Assembly: GCA_948474755.1 (NCBI GenBank)
Contig: CAOLHI010002537.1
Location: 124,001-188,000, forward strand
Reading direction: 5' to 3'
DNA: 64,000 bases
Origin: Ctenosaura bakeri
Lineage: Eukaryota; Chordata; Lepidosauria; Squamata; Iguanidae
Shown here: piece by piece, positions 1-11,388 of the stretch
Position numbering within the stretch: position 1 is the stretch's first letter
Layout of the letters: the number at the start of each line of letters is the position of its first letter
Translations under genes and position numbers: made by a program
The notes under the pieces: model-generated
Database searches by the model: none
What the model was told of the DNA's origin: nothing
Seen by the model: the letters and a program-made list of their open reading frames with translations, nothing else

Positions 1-60
1 CCTTCTCTGATTATCTTCTTGGGTTCCACATTCCTCCTCCACAACTTGCCCCCTGTCTGG

Positions 61-62
61 GG

Positions 63-95
<33 letters not shown>

Positions 96-116
96 AGGAA
101 GGAAGGAAGGAAGGCT
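61..116. repeat. GGCA/GGAA microsatellite
   Basis: A compound tetranucleotide repeat: roughly eight GGCA units followed by about five GGAA units. A shorter GGCA run of about six units recurs at 1747-1770. Both are simple-sequence repeats in the LOXL3 intron with no coding role. Confidence 0.9.
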
Positions 117-2494
117 CTCTGCACTCCTTTTGGGGTGTGTGCACAACACACCTTACTTGGACACAGAAAGGTGGGGAACCCCACCCTCCAACACTGGGGT
201 GGATTTGCAGCCCTTCAGTCAAGAGCCCCTAGTATGTGCCTACCCCTGTTCCCCACCCCTTGCAAAGAGCCTCTGAACTCAGTGGGTGCCAAAGAAAGGA
301 CCGGGTGTGTGTGGCCCCAGAATGGCCCCACGCTCAGGCGGCATGCCTAGTCCAGTTCCCAGTGGCCCCCCAAGGACCAACAGGGTCACAGTCTCCCTCT
401 GCCCCCCTGCAGCAATTTTGGAGAGGTGGGGGCAGCTGGCAGGATTCTTCTCCTTTCAAAGTCCCTAGGTCAATGACCCCCATTCCCTCTTGTGGCACTG
501 AATTCCACAGGCTAGTTCTGCAGCATCTGAAAAAATGTTTGGTTGATTTATGGTTAACTTAGCAGCAGCAGCAGCAGGAGTAACAATTTTAATTAACAAC
601 TTTAAATGTGATAATTTTATGTCAGCTCTATACAGCACTGAGGAGTCTCCTGGAGCTGCTGTGCTGTGACAGGGCAGGGAAAGCATCAACCAACTGCCTT
701 TCCACAAACACAAACTTCCCTCAGAAGCGAACGGGGGAACAGGGGAGGGGGTTGATCGGTCATTTGTGGTGGCCTCATGGAAACCCACCCTCCAACCCGC
801 CAATGTCCAGGGGGTGAAGCGGCACCCACCACACATATACCAGGTGCAAATGCTGTGTGGCTGGAAGGACCACCAGAAACTCCGATGCAGAAACAGCAGC
901 CCTGGAGCTCCTGCCCGGAGCAGGACTCAAGGAGCAGGGAGAAGCCCCTGTGGCAAGTGGGGAGCATTGCATGCCCCCTTGCCTCGTTCCTCTGGTGTAG
1001 GGAACATGCAGGTGCTGCTGTTCCCCCCAGGGGATGAGGCAGACCAGTGAATGGGAGGGAGGGAGGGAGGGCGGGCTCAGGCCGGAGCCTCCCCCACAGT
1101 ACAAGCGGCCGCACACTCCACTGTTTAGGCATCCTAGAAATGTGAGAGGGAAAGCCTGTGGGAAAGGGGAGGTGTGATCTTGAGGGTGGGAATCCACACA
1201 CACACACACCGCTGCCTCTGGTGGGCAGAAAGGTTCAATGAAAGCCACCCGCCTGTCCACCCGCCAGAGCTGTGGCGGCTGTTTTGGGAAGGGAGTCTTT
1301 TTACAAGATGCTGAAAGAAGCTGGACACTTTCCTTGGATGATGAGGGAAGGAAGGAATGTCGTGGGCGGCCGCCGGCTCTGTGGAGGAGTGCCGGAAGTG
1401 ACCTCACCTCAGCCAACTGCAGGCCAGCTGGCCGCCCAAGGGGAAAAGCCAGTGGGGAAACTGGGCCGGGAATCTGGAAGGCATTTTACCAGGAGAGGCA
1501 GGAGGAGGACTACGGAGGGACCTCTGCAGCCCCGGAGGCATGCCCGAGAGCTTAGCTGCCCATGTTCTCCAGGCACAGCCTGCTAGGCAAACTGCAAGTG
1601 GAAGGCAGAAGGAATGGGGCCTGATTCGGGTTCTGCAGAACCACCACCTAGAGCAAGACCAGACCAAGCCCACAGGCAGGAGGGCCTCCTGCTGGAAATC
1701 CATCATAGCAAAGGCCCAGATACCAGGTGTAGCATTTCCCTCGAGTAGGCAGGCAGGCAGGCAGGCAGACTGGCGAGCCAGCTGGCCGGCAGGGCAGCCG
1801 AGTGCAAGAGCTGTGGTGGAAAAGTCCAGCCAGGATGGGCCTGCAGGACCCAGGAGGAGCGTTTCCTGGAAAATCCACCTCAGACCTACATTTTCTGATC
1901 CCTCCAGTTGGGAGCGAAGGCATCCCAGCCAGCAAAGAGGCAGGAGAGGGGGGCTCCGTCCAGGCAGAGAAACTGCAGCCCAGAGGGAGGAGCTGCAGCA
2001 GCTCTCCTGCCCCTTGCAAAATGGAAGGCTGGCCCAGCCTGGGGTGGTCCCTCCTGGAGCAGAACGGTGCAGATTCAAGTGAGAGGGAAGGAGGCTGTCC
2101 ATCTTCTCACAACACAGACTGTGGAACTGACTGCCACAAGAGCAGGGATGGGTACCAACTTGGTGTGCTTTGAAATTAGGGGTTTATGCAAACCCAAGGG
2201 GCAAAAGTCCCCCAGGATTGGTCTGGGCCACTTTCCATCAGTCACTTGAGAGACAAGGAGAGAGAGAGTGGTGGCCAGACCGGCCGGGCACGGGGAGGAA
2301 CAGGAGAATGCTTTGGTCTCACCCAGCATGGCTCTTGCTCTGTTTGACCAGCCTGCCCACAAGACCAGCAGCAGGGTGTGGCTTGGGGTGCTGGGCACGT
2401 CCAAAGAGAAACTCCGCCTGCAAAGGTCCCTGAGACTGAGTGCAGGGCAACAATGATTTGCCAGGCAGAGTTGACTCAAATGCCCTAAAGGCTC

Positions 2495-2680
2495 CAGATC
2501 CCATCTGACCATGGAAGCTAAGCAGGGCCCGCCCAGGTTAGTACTCAGATGAGAGCCCACCAAACAATCCCAGGTGCTGAAGGCTCTGCTTCAGAGGAAG
2601 GAAGGGCCAGACTGCCTCCGAGGATTCCTTGCCCAGGAAAACCCCAAGAAATTCCAAGGTCACAGGCAACTTGAAGGCAC
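2495..2680 (+). mobile_element. 5S rRNA-derived SINE
   Basis: Positions 2497-2580 follow the body of vertebrate 5S rRNA almost without interruption. They keep the segments GGAAGCTAAGCAGGG (one base longer in the C run here), GGTTAGTACT and the GATGAGAG-CC block, which carry the internal 5S promoter. The 3' half (about 2581-2680) is not 5S. It ends in CAACTTGAAGGCAC, the same tail seen, reversed, in the tRNA-derived SINE at 6097. A 5S-derived head on a LINE-like tail is the SINE3 architecture known in several vertebrates including squamates. The copy is diverged, with no obvious target-site duplication, so it is an old insertion and not a 5S gene. Confidence 0.85.
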
Positions 2681-3432
2681 TTACATGCAAGTTGTTTCTG
2701 CTGGGCTGTGCCAGGAACGTCGGAAGAGCCCAAACCATGTCAAAAAGACCTGACCCTGGTCCAGGGTCCAGCTCCCACCATGACCAAATGCGTGCAGCAG
2801 GGGGTGGGGGCAAGGAGACCCCCGGCAGCAAAGAAGATCGAGCGCAGTGACCTGCACAGCGGTCACTGTGTGCACTTGCAAGGCAGCCCTGCCTCCTCCT
2901 CCAAGGCTAAGGGTGAAGCCCGTCAGTGGTCACTTCTGCCATTTTGGTGACCCTCAGCTATGGGGGTGTGTGGGAGGTGAGCAGGTCTGAAACCCTTTCT
3001 GCTGCTCAGGCAGTGGACATCTACTCTCTCATCATTACGCAGCGGTCGTGCCGCAGCAGCCTTGTGTTTCCTGTCCCCCTAGGCTGTGGGGATCAGTGGC
3101 AGGGCTGTTTCTACAAGGAATCCATTGGGAACACTAGCAAATGGTTACGTGTGCCTGCCATCCGGGGATCCTGCGGATCGGGCCTGGCTGAAGCAGAGCC
3201 ACCAAGCCAAGGGTTCAGAAGCAACAGCTCTCCTCCGATTCTGATAGGACTGAGGCCCAGATGAGCCAGTTGCCCTTGGGGAACTCTGCTGAGGGAGCCA
3301 CAGCAAAGGGCCAGGAAAGCACAACTGCCCACGGAAGGAGACTTTGCTGTCTGGCCCAGGAGACCAGCCTGTGCCGGGGAGGGGGTGTCAAAGGAGCAGG
3401 AAGGCCACCCCCTCCCCCAGAGGTGGCCCCAC

Positions 3433-4372
3433 CTCAATGACATTGGAGTCCACGAAGCCGGGGATGCGTTCGTCCTTGCAGACCACACCAGCGTCCTCTT
3501 CATGGGAGCAGTCGCTGTTCCCCCAGCCACGTGATTGGCAATCCGTGATGCTCTTCTCGCTCCCGCCGCAGTTGACATTGTCCAGCCAGATGCGTCCTGT
3601 GGGGTCACAAGTGGGCACAGTCAGGGCCAGGGTGCAGTGCCTGCACGCCAGCCTGGAGGGCAAGGGGTAGGAGAGGGTGCTTATGCCCACTCGGCCTGGG
3701 AGCGTTGGGAACAGGAGTGGAGGAGGCGGCCTCAGCCCGGCCTTTGGGCGACCCAAATTCCTCTGCTCCGAAGGGGAAATGTACTCTGCGCACGCTTCAA
3801 AACCACCGTGCTGCTCCTTCAGAACTGGCAAGGAGTAAGCCCCACAGCTGACCTCTGGAAAGGCTGGGGTGAAATGGGGCGCCCTGCAGAAAAGGCCCCA
3901 CACACAGCTGACCCAGATGCCCCCTGGCGGCCCTGGATAAGGCTGGCCTTGGTGGCCCACTCCCCTTCTCAGGAGAAAGAAGTGATGTGAAGCGACCACC
4001 GCCCTCCCTCACCCCACTCACCAACGCCTTTGCCGTATTTGGCACTGTGAGTCCAGCCGGTGGCGCCCATGAAGCCCAGGTGGCGGCAGAGCACGTGCGC
4101 GTTGGCCAGGGAGAAGTCGTCATCACAGATGGTGCCCCATTCCTGGTTGTAGAAGACCTCGATCCGGCCCTCGTTATGCTTGCGGGGATAGCCGGCCAGC
4201 CGGAACTGCAGCTTGGCGTGGGGCGCCCCAGGAGTGCTCTGGCTGTTGGGGGCTGGTGTACTCGGTTGAGCTGCCACCCCTGCCCACAGAAACGTCTCCC
4301 ACAGCAAGCTGAGCAGCGCCCACCGGCCCTGGCTACAGACGGCCATCCTCTCCTGCGGCCGGCTACCTGGAC
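3433..4372 (-). CDS. LOXL3: Lysyl oxidase homolog 3, N-terminal coding exons (partial)
   Basis: LOXL3 is a secreted copper amine oxidase that oxidises lysines of collagen and elastin. The gene reads leftward and two exons are visible. Exon A is 4372-4022, with an acceptor after CTTCTAG, the ATG at 4346-4344, and a GTGAGT donor. Exon B is 3596-3433, with an acceptor after CCCACAG and a GTGGGG donor. They join in frame as about 163 codons. The protein starts with a hydrophobic signal peptide (about residues 8-26), then a serine/proline-rich linker. The first SRCR domain follows, with the hallmarks [10 protein letters not shown], the exon-spanning KYGKGVGRIWLDN, WGNSDC and EDAGVVC. It resembles LOXL3 more than LOXL2, for example in [11 protein letters not shown] and [15 protein letters not shown]2-4 and the catalytic domain lie outside the window. 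The 5' noncoding exon was not located. Confidence 0.9.
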
Positions 4373-6096
4373 CTAGAAGGAGAAGGAGGGCCAGGGCCCA
4401 TGTGACCCGCTTGTGGCAGCCGCCCCCTCCTCCCCCTTCCTGTACTTGGGGGCCTCTGCATTCCTGGGGGAGTCTTTGGCCCCTTGGGGGTTCTGCCCAT
4501 ATGGCAGGAACAACTCCTGTTTCAGGGGCGGCCTGGAGAGGCGGGTTCTCTTCATGGTACACGGGTGCGTGTGTGCTTGCGTGTTTGTGTGCAGGGGGCT
4601 GAAATCTGAGACTGAATATTTTCAGTCTTTGTTTCAGCTGACCGCACTGGCCCAAAGTATGCAAGCTCTGGAGGATCACAGAACTGTGCAGCACCAACCC
4701 TTCTGATACCCCCCCAAAAGGCACACCAGATCCCCCAGGTCACCAGACAAACCCTCTCCTTCAGACGCCCAGCCTTGCCTGCCCTCCTCTGCCCCAGGTG
4801 GTGTCACACACAGCTGCATGTGTTTAGAAGAAAAGGCTTATGCTGCAGGGGGGGCGTGGTTACAGTCAGGAGGCTGCCCAGGGGCAAAGAGTCAGGGCCG
4901 TCCCAAGGCACTCTGATGCCTGAGGCAGAGCAGCACATGCCCCTGCCCCTGCCCCTGCCCAGTCCGGGCACAGAGCCCCGGGAGGCAGCCAAGCTCTGGT
5001 GGGAGTGCCTGTGTGCACTCAAGGGCACACACCTAATTCAGAGGGGGCTCTGAAGATACAAGGTGGCCTTCCCCAGATGTGGGGGGACAGCATTGTCTGC
5101 CAGGGCTCCTTTCTAGGGCAGGGGGCAACTACCTTCCTGCTCCCTCTCAGGAGGAGGAGGGGGGAGGTCCAGCCCCACTAGTAGCCACTACTGCCTGAGG
5201 CATCCCCCTCCCTCCCTTCCTCCCTCCCTCCCTCCCTCCCTCCCTCACGGGAAGCCGAGCATCTGGGGGAGGGGAAGGGTTGCATCCCCCCAAGGTCTCA
5301 GCATGAATGAGGCTCAGATCTCTCCCTCTGGCAGCCCTGCAGGCTGGAGGCCGAGGAGGCTGCGGCCCGTCCTTGAGCAAATAGGAGGCTGGGAACCCAT
5401 CCAACATGGGTTGGGGAAGCAGGGGAGGAGGCTGGCCCCTTTGCCAGAGCTCTGCTTTGGGGTCTCCATCTCCAAAAAAGGTCAGACCGCTTCCTGCTGG
5501 GGATGCTCTAGCTAGAGACCTTGCACTGAGCAGGGCTGGACCTGACAGCCCCCAGGGCCCCTTCCAAGTGAGGGATTCTGTGATGCCCCCAGACTCAGAA
5601 GACCAGCCCTCAGTCAATGGATGGGGAGGAAGATCCTGCAAAAGCCCCCTCCAGCCCTCCCGCCTCAGAGGAATCTTGGAGAGCCGCCATCACCGGTACT
5701 GCCGCCATAGCAGGGCCGGATGGACCCCCACCACCACCCTGGGTCTGACTGGGCAGGGGTCTGCTCCCTCCACTCTTGTGCAGAAGGCCCTCAGCTCAGA
5801 CCCCAGCTGGACTGCCAGGCTGCTGAGGAAAGACACTGGCCACTAAGGCATGGCAGCTGCCGGCCACAGCTGGCCATGTAGGGCCTGACCTGGCGATCCT
5901 CCTTCCCACCAGGGTCACTCCTGAGGAGACACACACGTAGGACTCGCCTGCCAGGCCCCACCTGGGAGGCTGTGTGCCACCCACCGGAAAGCGCCCAAGG
6001 GAGGGGGCAAAGCCAGGGAGGGCCTCAGGCACGGCCAGGTTCAAATGCTGCATCAGCCACAACAGCACTGGGTGGCCTGTGTGGGGGGGGCATTTT
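4373..6096. other. LOXL3 5' region, no gene seen
   Basis: Upstream of the first LOXL3 coding exon the sequence is GC-rich and non-coding to my reading. It contains a CTGCCC run near 4940-4962 and a CCCT-type tetranucleotide tract at about 5206-5246. It is probably LOXL3 intron 1 if the noncoding first exon lies in the CpG island further right. No splice sites could be fixed. Confidence 0.5.
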
Positions 6097-6296
6097 GTTG
6101 TTCTTGAGAGCCTTCAAGACATTTCTGACTTACAGCGACCTTAAGGCAAACCTATCACGGGTTTTTCAGAGCTGAGAGACAGTGACGCGGCCAAGGTCGC
6201 CCACCCAGTGGGGTTCCACAACCAAGCAAAGGGGGTTCGAGCCCCGGTCTCTGGGCTACGGATCCTCGCGCTCAAGCCACTATACCGCGCCGTCTG
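6097..6296 (-). mobile_element. tRNA-derived SINE
   Basis: Read on the minus strand, the element starts with a tRNA-like head: an A-box-like TAGTGGCTTGAGCG near 6281-6268 and a B-box-like GGGCTCGAACCC near 6243-6230. It then runs through a body with ACTGGGTGG- and GTCACTGTCTC-like segments. It ends near 6097 with a GTCAGAAATGTCTTGAAGGC-type tail and AACAAC. This is a tRNA SINE type common in squamates, as I recall it from family knowledge. The tail is shared with the 5S-derived SINE at 2495-2680, implying mobilisation by the same LINE machinery. No clear target-site duplication is left. Confidence 0.75.
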
Positions 6297-6299
6297 TCC

Positions 6300-9100
6300 C
6301 TGCTCACCTTGCAGCCTCAATACCGGCCAGCCTCACAAGGCTGTCGGAGGAGGGACTGAGGAAGCTGCTGCGGCGTGTCTGCCGCCCCGTGGCCGGAACG
6401 GCTCCCTCCCTCTGGGGCCCAGGTCTCAGGCAGGGCAGCCGCTCGCACCGCCTCGCGCTCAGCACGCGCAAGCCAGCGAATGACTTGCGTGTTGGCATCT
6501 TGGGAGGCCGGGAGAGGCGGCGGAAGGCGGCCACCCGGGCACGCGGCTTGGCCACCAATGACACGTTGCCACCTGAGGCAGAGCAGGAAACCCACCTGCG
6601 GCCCAAAGGAAGGGAGGGAGGCTCGCGGGGGGGGTGGCCATTCCCACTTAGATGTCCCCAGTAACCGTCCAAACGACCCTGGGCTCCTCTCTCTCCTCAG
6701 CTCCCCCTCCCTCTGGCTGGCAGCTGTGGTCACCGCCCCCCCTCCGCCCCGCCCGCCAGGCCGCCCCCCCATGCCCGTGAAGGGTGGGAGGGCTGCTCAG
6801 CGCCTCCCAGCCTCCCCCGGCCGGGGTCCGCCAGGATCGGCGCCTTCACTCAAGGACGTGAGACCCAAACAGCCCCTCCAACATCCCAGCGAGACCCCCG
6901 CGGCCGGCCCCCGTGACCGACACAAACACGCGGAGGGGGGCGAGCGGGGAGCCGCCGAGAGAGCCCACCCTCGCCGCCGCTTCTGACTTCCCGAGGAGGC
7001 CGATGAGGGGGGCTGGGGCGGGAGGGTCAAGTCCCGGGGCCGGGGGCCACTCAAACCCTCTCCCGGCCGCCCCCCGAGGAAAGCCACAGGACCGACTTCG
7101 GGGCGAGCCCGGGCGCGATTTGCCCGGGGAAGCACCGAAGCCGACGGGGAGAGGACGAGAGGCTCTTCTGGGGGGCGTGTCTCTCGGCGGGGGGCTGGGT
7201 GGGGGTCTTTTCGCTCTGGGAAAGGGGAGCGAGGGGAGCCAAAACCCTTGTAAAACAAACGCCAGGTGTCGAAGCAGCGAGCAAAGGCGGCGCCGGAAAG
7301 GGAATGGCCGGCGGCAGGTCAGGCCGAAGGTCTCCGGGTACCCCCGGGGGGCAGCAGCCCCTCTGCAGAAGGAGTTGGGAGGGACCCCCAAAGGCCCTCT
7401 GGCCCACCCCTCTGCCAGGGCAGGAGGCGCCCCCAGAGCGCGACGCCAACCACGGCCAGAGGGCCCAGAGCTTCCCGCCCCCCGGACAGAAGGCGCGGTT
7501 CCGCTACACGGCCGGGCCTGCCCCGTCCGGCTCGGCCCAGGCGACAGACAGGAGGCGGGGGGTTGGCCCCGCCCCGCCCCGCCGAGGGTCATCTGGGGTC
7601 ACTCGCTCAGGATTCCCGCCGGCCTCAAGGGGGCGTCTTCTTTGAACCGACCCTCCCTATTCCGCCCCCCGGTGACCAGAGGCAGGACCGGGTGAAAAAA
7701 GCCCCCGTTCGCCGGAGAGGGGCCCCCAGAAACCGCCCCCCGGCCACGGAAGGGCTCCGGAGCCCACCGCGGAGCCCACCGCGCCCGGAGAGCAGCCAGC
7801 GCGGGCCACGTCGGGACCCCCGCCCGCTCGCCCGCCGGCCACCACGGGGGAGGGGGTTCGGCGGGGGGGCGGCCGCCTTCCTTCCAGCCCGCCCCGGGAC
7901 GCCTCCCCGGGACGCCCCCCGCCGCCGCCGCCGCCGCCGCCGCCGCGCCCCGGCCCCTCGCCCGGCGACGCCTCGTCCTCCCGGCCCTCCCCCGCTCCCT
8001 CCCCTCCCCTCCCCTCCCCTCCCCCTGCGGGCGCCCCCGAAACCCCCCCTCCGCCCTCGCCGCCGCTCACCTTCTGCAGAGCCGCCGCCGCCGCCCCGCT
8101 CCACAGCCCCGTCCGAGCCCTCGGGTCGCTGGCTGGCTCGCCGGCTGGCTCCCGCCCTCGCTCCCTCCCTCCCTCCCTCCCAGGCCGGGATTGAGGGGAC
8201 GCCCCCGCCCCGCCTCCGGCCCCTCCCCTCCTCCTTCCCGGACCGCTCCGGCCGCCCCCCCCCCGCGGCCGCAACAGGCGGGACTCGGCCCGGCCGGGCA
8301 GCCCGCCCTCCCCGCCGCCGCCGCCGCCGCGCCTGGGCGGGCGGGGGGGTGGGCGGCGGGCGGGGGTCCTCCATGGAGGGGCGAGAGAGGGAGAGGCCGG
8401 GCCGAGGCCCGCCGCCGCCGCGAGGGGGGATTCCGCCTCCGGCGTTCCTGTTCCCCGGGGGGAGCCGGGGCCGGGCCGGGCCGGAGGCGCCTCTCCGCTT
8501 CCCCAAGCCCCCGGAGGGGCCTCGTCGCTGGACGCGAAGCCACCGTCTCCCGGGCCGGCTGGTTCCGGGGCCTGGGGCAGCGGGTGAAGAGCGGGCCCGC
8601 CGGAGGAGGAGGAGGGGGCCTCCCGGAAGAAAGCCGTCGAGCCCCGGCCGCCCGGGAGGGAAGCGGCGAGGGGCTGCTGGAGCCCCTGAAGGCGGACCGC
8701 CCCCTGGAAGCCCCCGCCGGGGCTCCTCTGCCGCCGCCCCCCTCCGGGCGCGGGAGGCGAGGACGCGAGCGGGAAGCGGAGGCGGCGGGAAGCGCGGGGG
8801 ACGGGGGCGCAGCCGGAGCGACCCCCCCAGGCCGAGGAAGCCCCGCCGCTGCCCTGGGACCCGGCGCCTGGGGAGGGGCCTCTGGGGAAGCCCTCCTTCA
8901 GAGGACCAGCACGGGGGAATTGGGGTGACCGGGACCCACCACCGGGAGCAGAGCGGCCCAGCTGGGGGGAGCCAGGAGGGCCGCCCTGCTCTTTTGCTCC
9001 GGGGAATGTTGAGCCCCTTCCCGCTCTCTCCTTTGCGGCGCTTCACGATTTCTGACGATCCGCTTTGGGGGATGTCTCAACCCGCTTCTGGAAGCAGGCG
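6300..9100. promoter_or_regulatory. CpG island, possible LOXL3 promoter
   Basis: The stretch is very GC- and CpG-rich, with its core at about 6.9-8.9 kb. It includes a GCC trinucleotide run (about 7918-7945), a CCCCT pentanucleotide run (about 7995-8025) and a CCCT run (about 8160-8182). Long open frames occur on both strands but are low-complexity Pro/Arg/Gly translations without domains. The position upstream of the LOXL3 coding exons and the usual CpG-island promoter of this gene suggest it holds the LOXL3 noncoding first exon. The exon itself cannot be identified from sequence. Confidence 0.6.
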
Positions 9101-9612
9101 CCGGCCCTTGCGGGTTGCTTTACGCCCAAGAGCCCCCGGGGCTGAGTCCCCTCGGCGCTTGGAGGAGGAGGCTATGGCAGGCGTTGGCACAAAAAACAGC
9201 AGGGCCGGGGGGAGGCTGGATTGAAGAACCGAGGGCAGGTTTTAAGAAGGAAATGAGCGGTACCCCGGCCCTCAGATTGACCAAACTCTCAGCCGGCACT
9301 TCTGGCGTCAGGAGCGCCAGGCCGTAGCTTAAAGCACGGCTGCTTAATCGGCTCTCCGTGAGGGGAAGCTGGAGGACCAGGAGAGCAGAAGCTGCAGGCT
9401 TCATCTTTGTTTTCGCAGATTCTGCAAAGGAAGGAGAACGATGGTCGTGTTGCCCCGCTGAGCGTAGTACGGCTTACCCCCCTCTGCCCTGGCCGGAGGC
9501 TGACAGAAGAAGACTGGAGCATGTGCGCAGATCCCCAGGTGTAAAGCCCGAGCCACAGGTGCCAGAAAGAGCCAGAGATGTGATTGGGCAATTTACAAAA
9601 TAGCCCTGCAAA

Positions 9613-9972
9613 ATGCAAGTCCTGGAAGCACTTAATGCTCTGCCTGATTTGCAGTATGGGGGTGTGTACCAGGACATCTCCACTGACACGTTTCGACACC
9701 ACGAAGAGTTCCCCCCAGTCCCCGAGCAGCTCTGTAACCAGGGAATCCGCTATCGATGTGAGTTTCCCTTCAAGATCATTAGTGCCAAGGAATGGGCACA
9801 GTTAACAGCATCCCTCACATCTCAAATACCACAGATCTGAAAGCCTGGATGTTCCACCACTGAAAAAGCGTGAGGAGCTGATGGCAAGGAAAACCCGCGA
9901 GAAAAAGGCTGCTGAGGAACCAGCTTCAAACCAAAAGAAGAGGAAGGGTGTGAGAACATCCTCACTCAGTTA
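9613..9972 (+). pseudogene. Unidentified retrocopy-like coding fragment with a frameshift
   Basis: A 75-codon frame from 9613 to 9840 translates to balanced, non-repetitive protein (residues such as STDTFRHHEEFPPVPEQL and CEFPFKIISAKEWAQ) and then stops. In another frame the coding character resumes from about 9838 to 9972, with LDVPPLKKREELMARK and a Lys-rich end, then a stop. The two halves look like one small basic nuclear-type protein broken by a frameshift. No splice sites flank it, so it is most likely a decayed processed copy of a gene elsewhere. I do not recognise the parent. It could also be an exon of an unknown gene. Confidence 0.5.
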
Positions 9973-10155
9973 ACCTTCTTTCTGTTGGGCAATCCGGGCC
10001 CATTCTAAAGGACTGTGTGACTCTTTACTGCCAGCTTCATATAACCCCCCCTTGCTGACCCTCAAGGGTAGTTGAGAATCAGGCTTGGCCACAGGACCCC
10101 AGGAATTGGGGAGTCTCCCTCATCTGGGGTTGTGTGTTTGGTGATTGTTAAATAG

Positions 10156-11388
10156 GTCGTTTCAGAACCGCTTGCTATAATCTTTGAGGAATCTTGGAGG
10201 ACAGGAGAAGTTCCAGCAGACTGGAAGAGAGCAAAGGTTATCCCCATCTTCAAGAAGGGAGGAAAAGAGAACCCAAATAATTATCGCCCAGTCAGCCTGA
10301 CATCGGTACCCGGAAAGATCCTGGAGCAGATCATTAAGCAGTCAGTTTCTAATCACTTAGAAAGCAAGGCGGTAATCATGAGAAGTCAACATGGATTTCT
10401 CATAAATAAGTCAGGCCAGACTAATCTTATCTCTTTTTATGATGGAGTTACTAGCTTGATAGATGAAGGGAATGCTGTGGATGGAGCATACCTTGATTTC
10501 AGGAAGGCCTTCGACAAAGTTCCCCATGACATTCTTGCAATGAAGCTAGTAAAATGTGGGCTGGACAGGGCTACTGTGAGTTGGATTTGTAATTGGTTGA
10601 CCGACCGAACCCAAAGGGTGATCACGAATGGCTGCTTTTCATCCTGGAGAGAAGTGACTAGTGGGGTGCCACAGGGTTCTGTCCTGGGCCCAGTGCTGTT
10701 CAATATTTTTATCAATGACTTGGATGAAGGAATAGAGGGCATGCTCATCAAATTTGCAGATGATACCAAATTGGGAGGGGTTGCTAATACGCCGGAGGAC
10801 AGGATCAAAATTCAAAATGACCTGGATAGATTGGAGAGCTGGGCCAAGGCGAACAAAATGAAATTCAACAGAGAGAAGTGTAAGGTCCTACACTTAGGTA
10901 GAAAAAATGGAATGCAGAAATATAGGCTGGGGGACACGTGGCTGGATAGCAGTACGTGTGAAAGGGATCTAGGAGTCTTCATAGACCACAAGCTGAACAT
11001 GAGTCAGCAGTGTGATGCGGCAGCCAAGAAAGCCAATGCAATTCTCGGCTGCATGAATAGGAGTATGGTGTCTAGATCGAGGGAGGTACTGGTACCACTC
11101 TACTCTGCTTTGGTTAGACCCCATCTTGAATACTGTGTCCAGTTCTGGACTTCTGCAGGAAGGAGATTCCACCTGAACCTCAGGAAGAATTTCCTGACAG
11201 TCAGGGCTGTCCGGCAGTGGAATCTGCTGCCGCGGAGTGTAGTGGAGTCTCCTTCATTGGAGGTTTTTAAGCAGAGGCTGGATGGCCATCTGTCCAAGGG
11301 AGTGCTTTGAGGATGTTCCTGCATGGCAGGGGGTTGGACTGGATGGCCTCTGTGGTCTCTTCCAACTCTACATTTCTATGATTCTATG
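10156..11388 (+). mobile_element. CR1 LINE, 5'-truncated, internally deleted
   Basis: The plus strand encodes the reverse-transcriptase part of a CR1 ORF2. An open frame of 310 codons (10378-11310) carries [34 protein letters not shown] and the catalytic FADDTKL, and ends with the conserved VRQWNLLP and [12 protein letters not shown]. The endonuclease end is missing. The 3' end at 11381-11388 is the ATTCTATG repeat typical of CR1. Compared with the copy at 33504-34804, about 250 bp is absent at about 11149, which fuses QFW to GRRFHLN in frame. The copy is very similar to the 33.5-kb and 55.3-kb copies, so this family was active recently. It has no host function. Confidence 0.92.

Larger units (their letters stand above)
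1..3432 (-). other. LOXL3: LOXL3 intron (large, partial)
   Basis: This stretch lies downstream of the last visible LOXL3 exon on the minus strand, and I find no further SRCR or lysyl-oxidase coding exon in it. The next exon, expected to encode the second SRCR domain, is therefore beyond the left edge and this intron exceeds 3.4 kb. It holds a GGCA/GGAA microsatellite at 61-116, a second GGCA run near 1747-1770 and a 5S-derived SINE at about 2495-2680. The remainder is unique-looking GC-rich sequence with no supported gene. Confidence 0.6.

Noticed and set aside
2497..2580. A genuine 5S rRNA gene
   Set aside because: It is diverged from 5S, lacks the 5S 5' end and T-run terminator, and continues into a SINE tail.
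6230..6296. A functional tRNA gene on the minus strand
   Set aside because: A and B boxes are present but the sequence does not close a cloverleaf, and it is joined to a SINE body and tail.
7266..9224. Very long open frames on both strands of the 7-9 kb CpG island (up to about 650 codons)
   Set aside because: The translations are Pro/Arg/Gly/Ala-rich with no domains and equally long on the opposite strand. High GC removes stop codons by composition.
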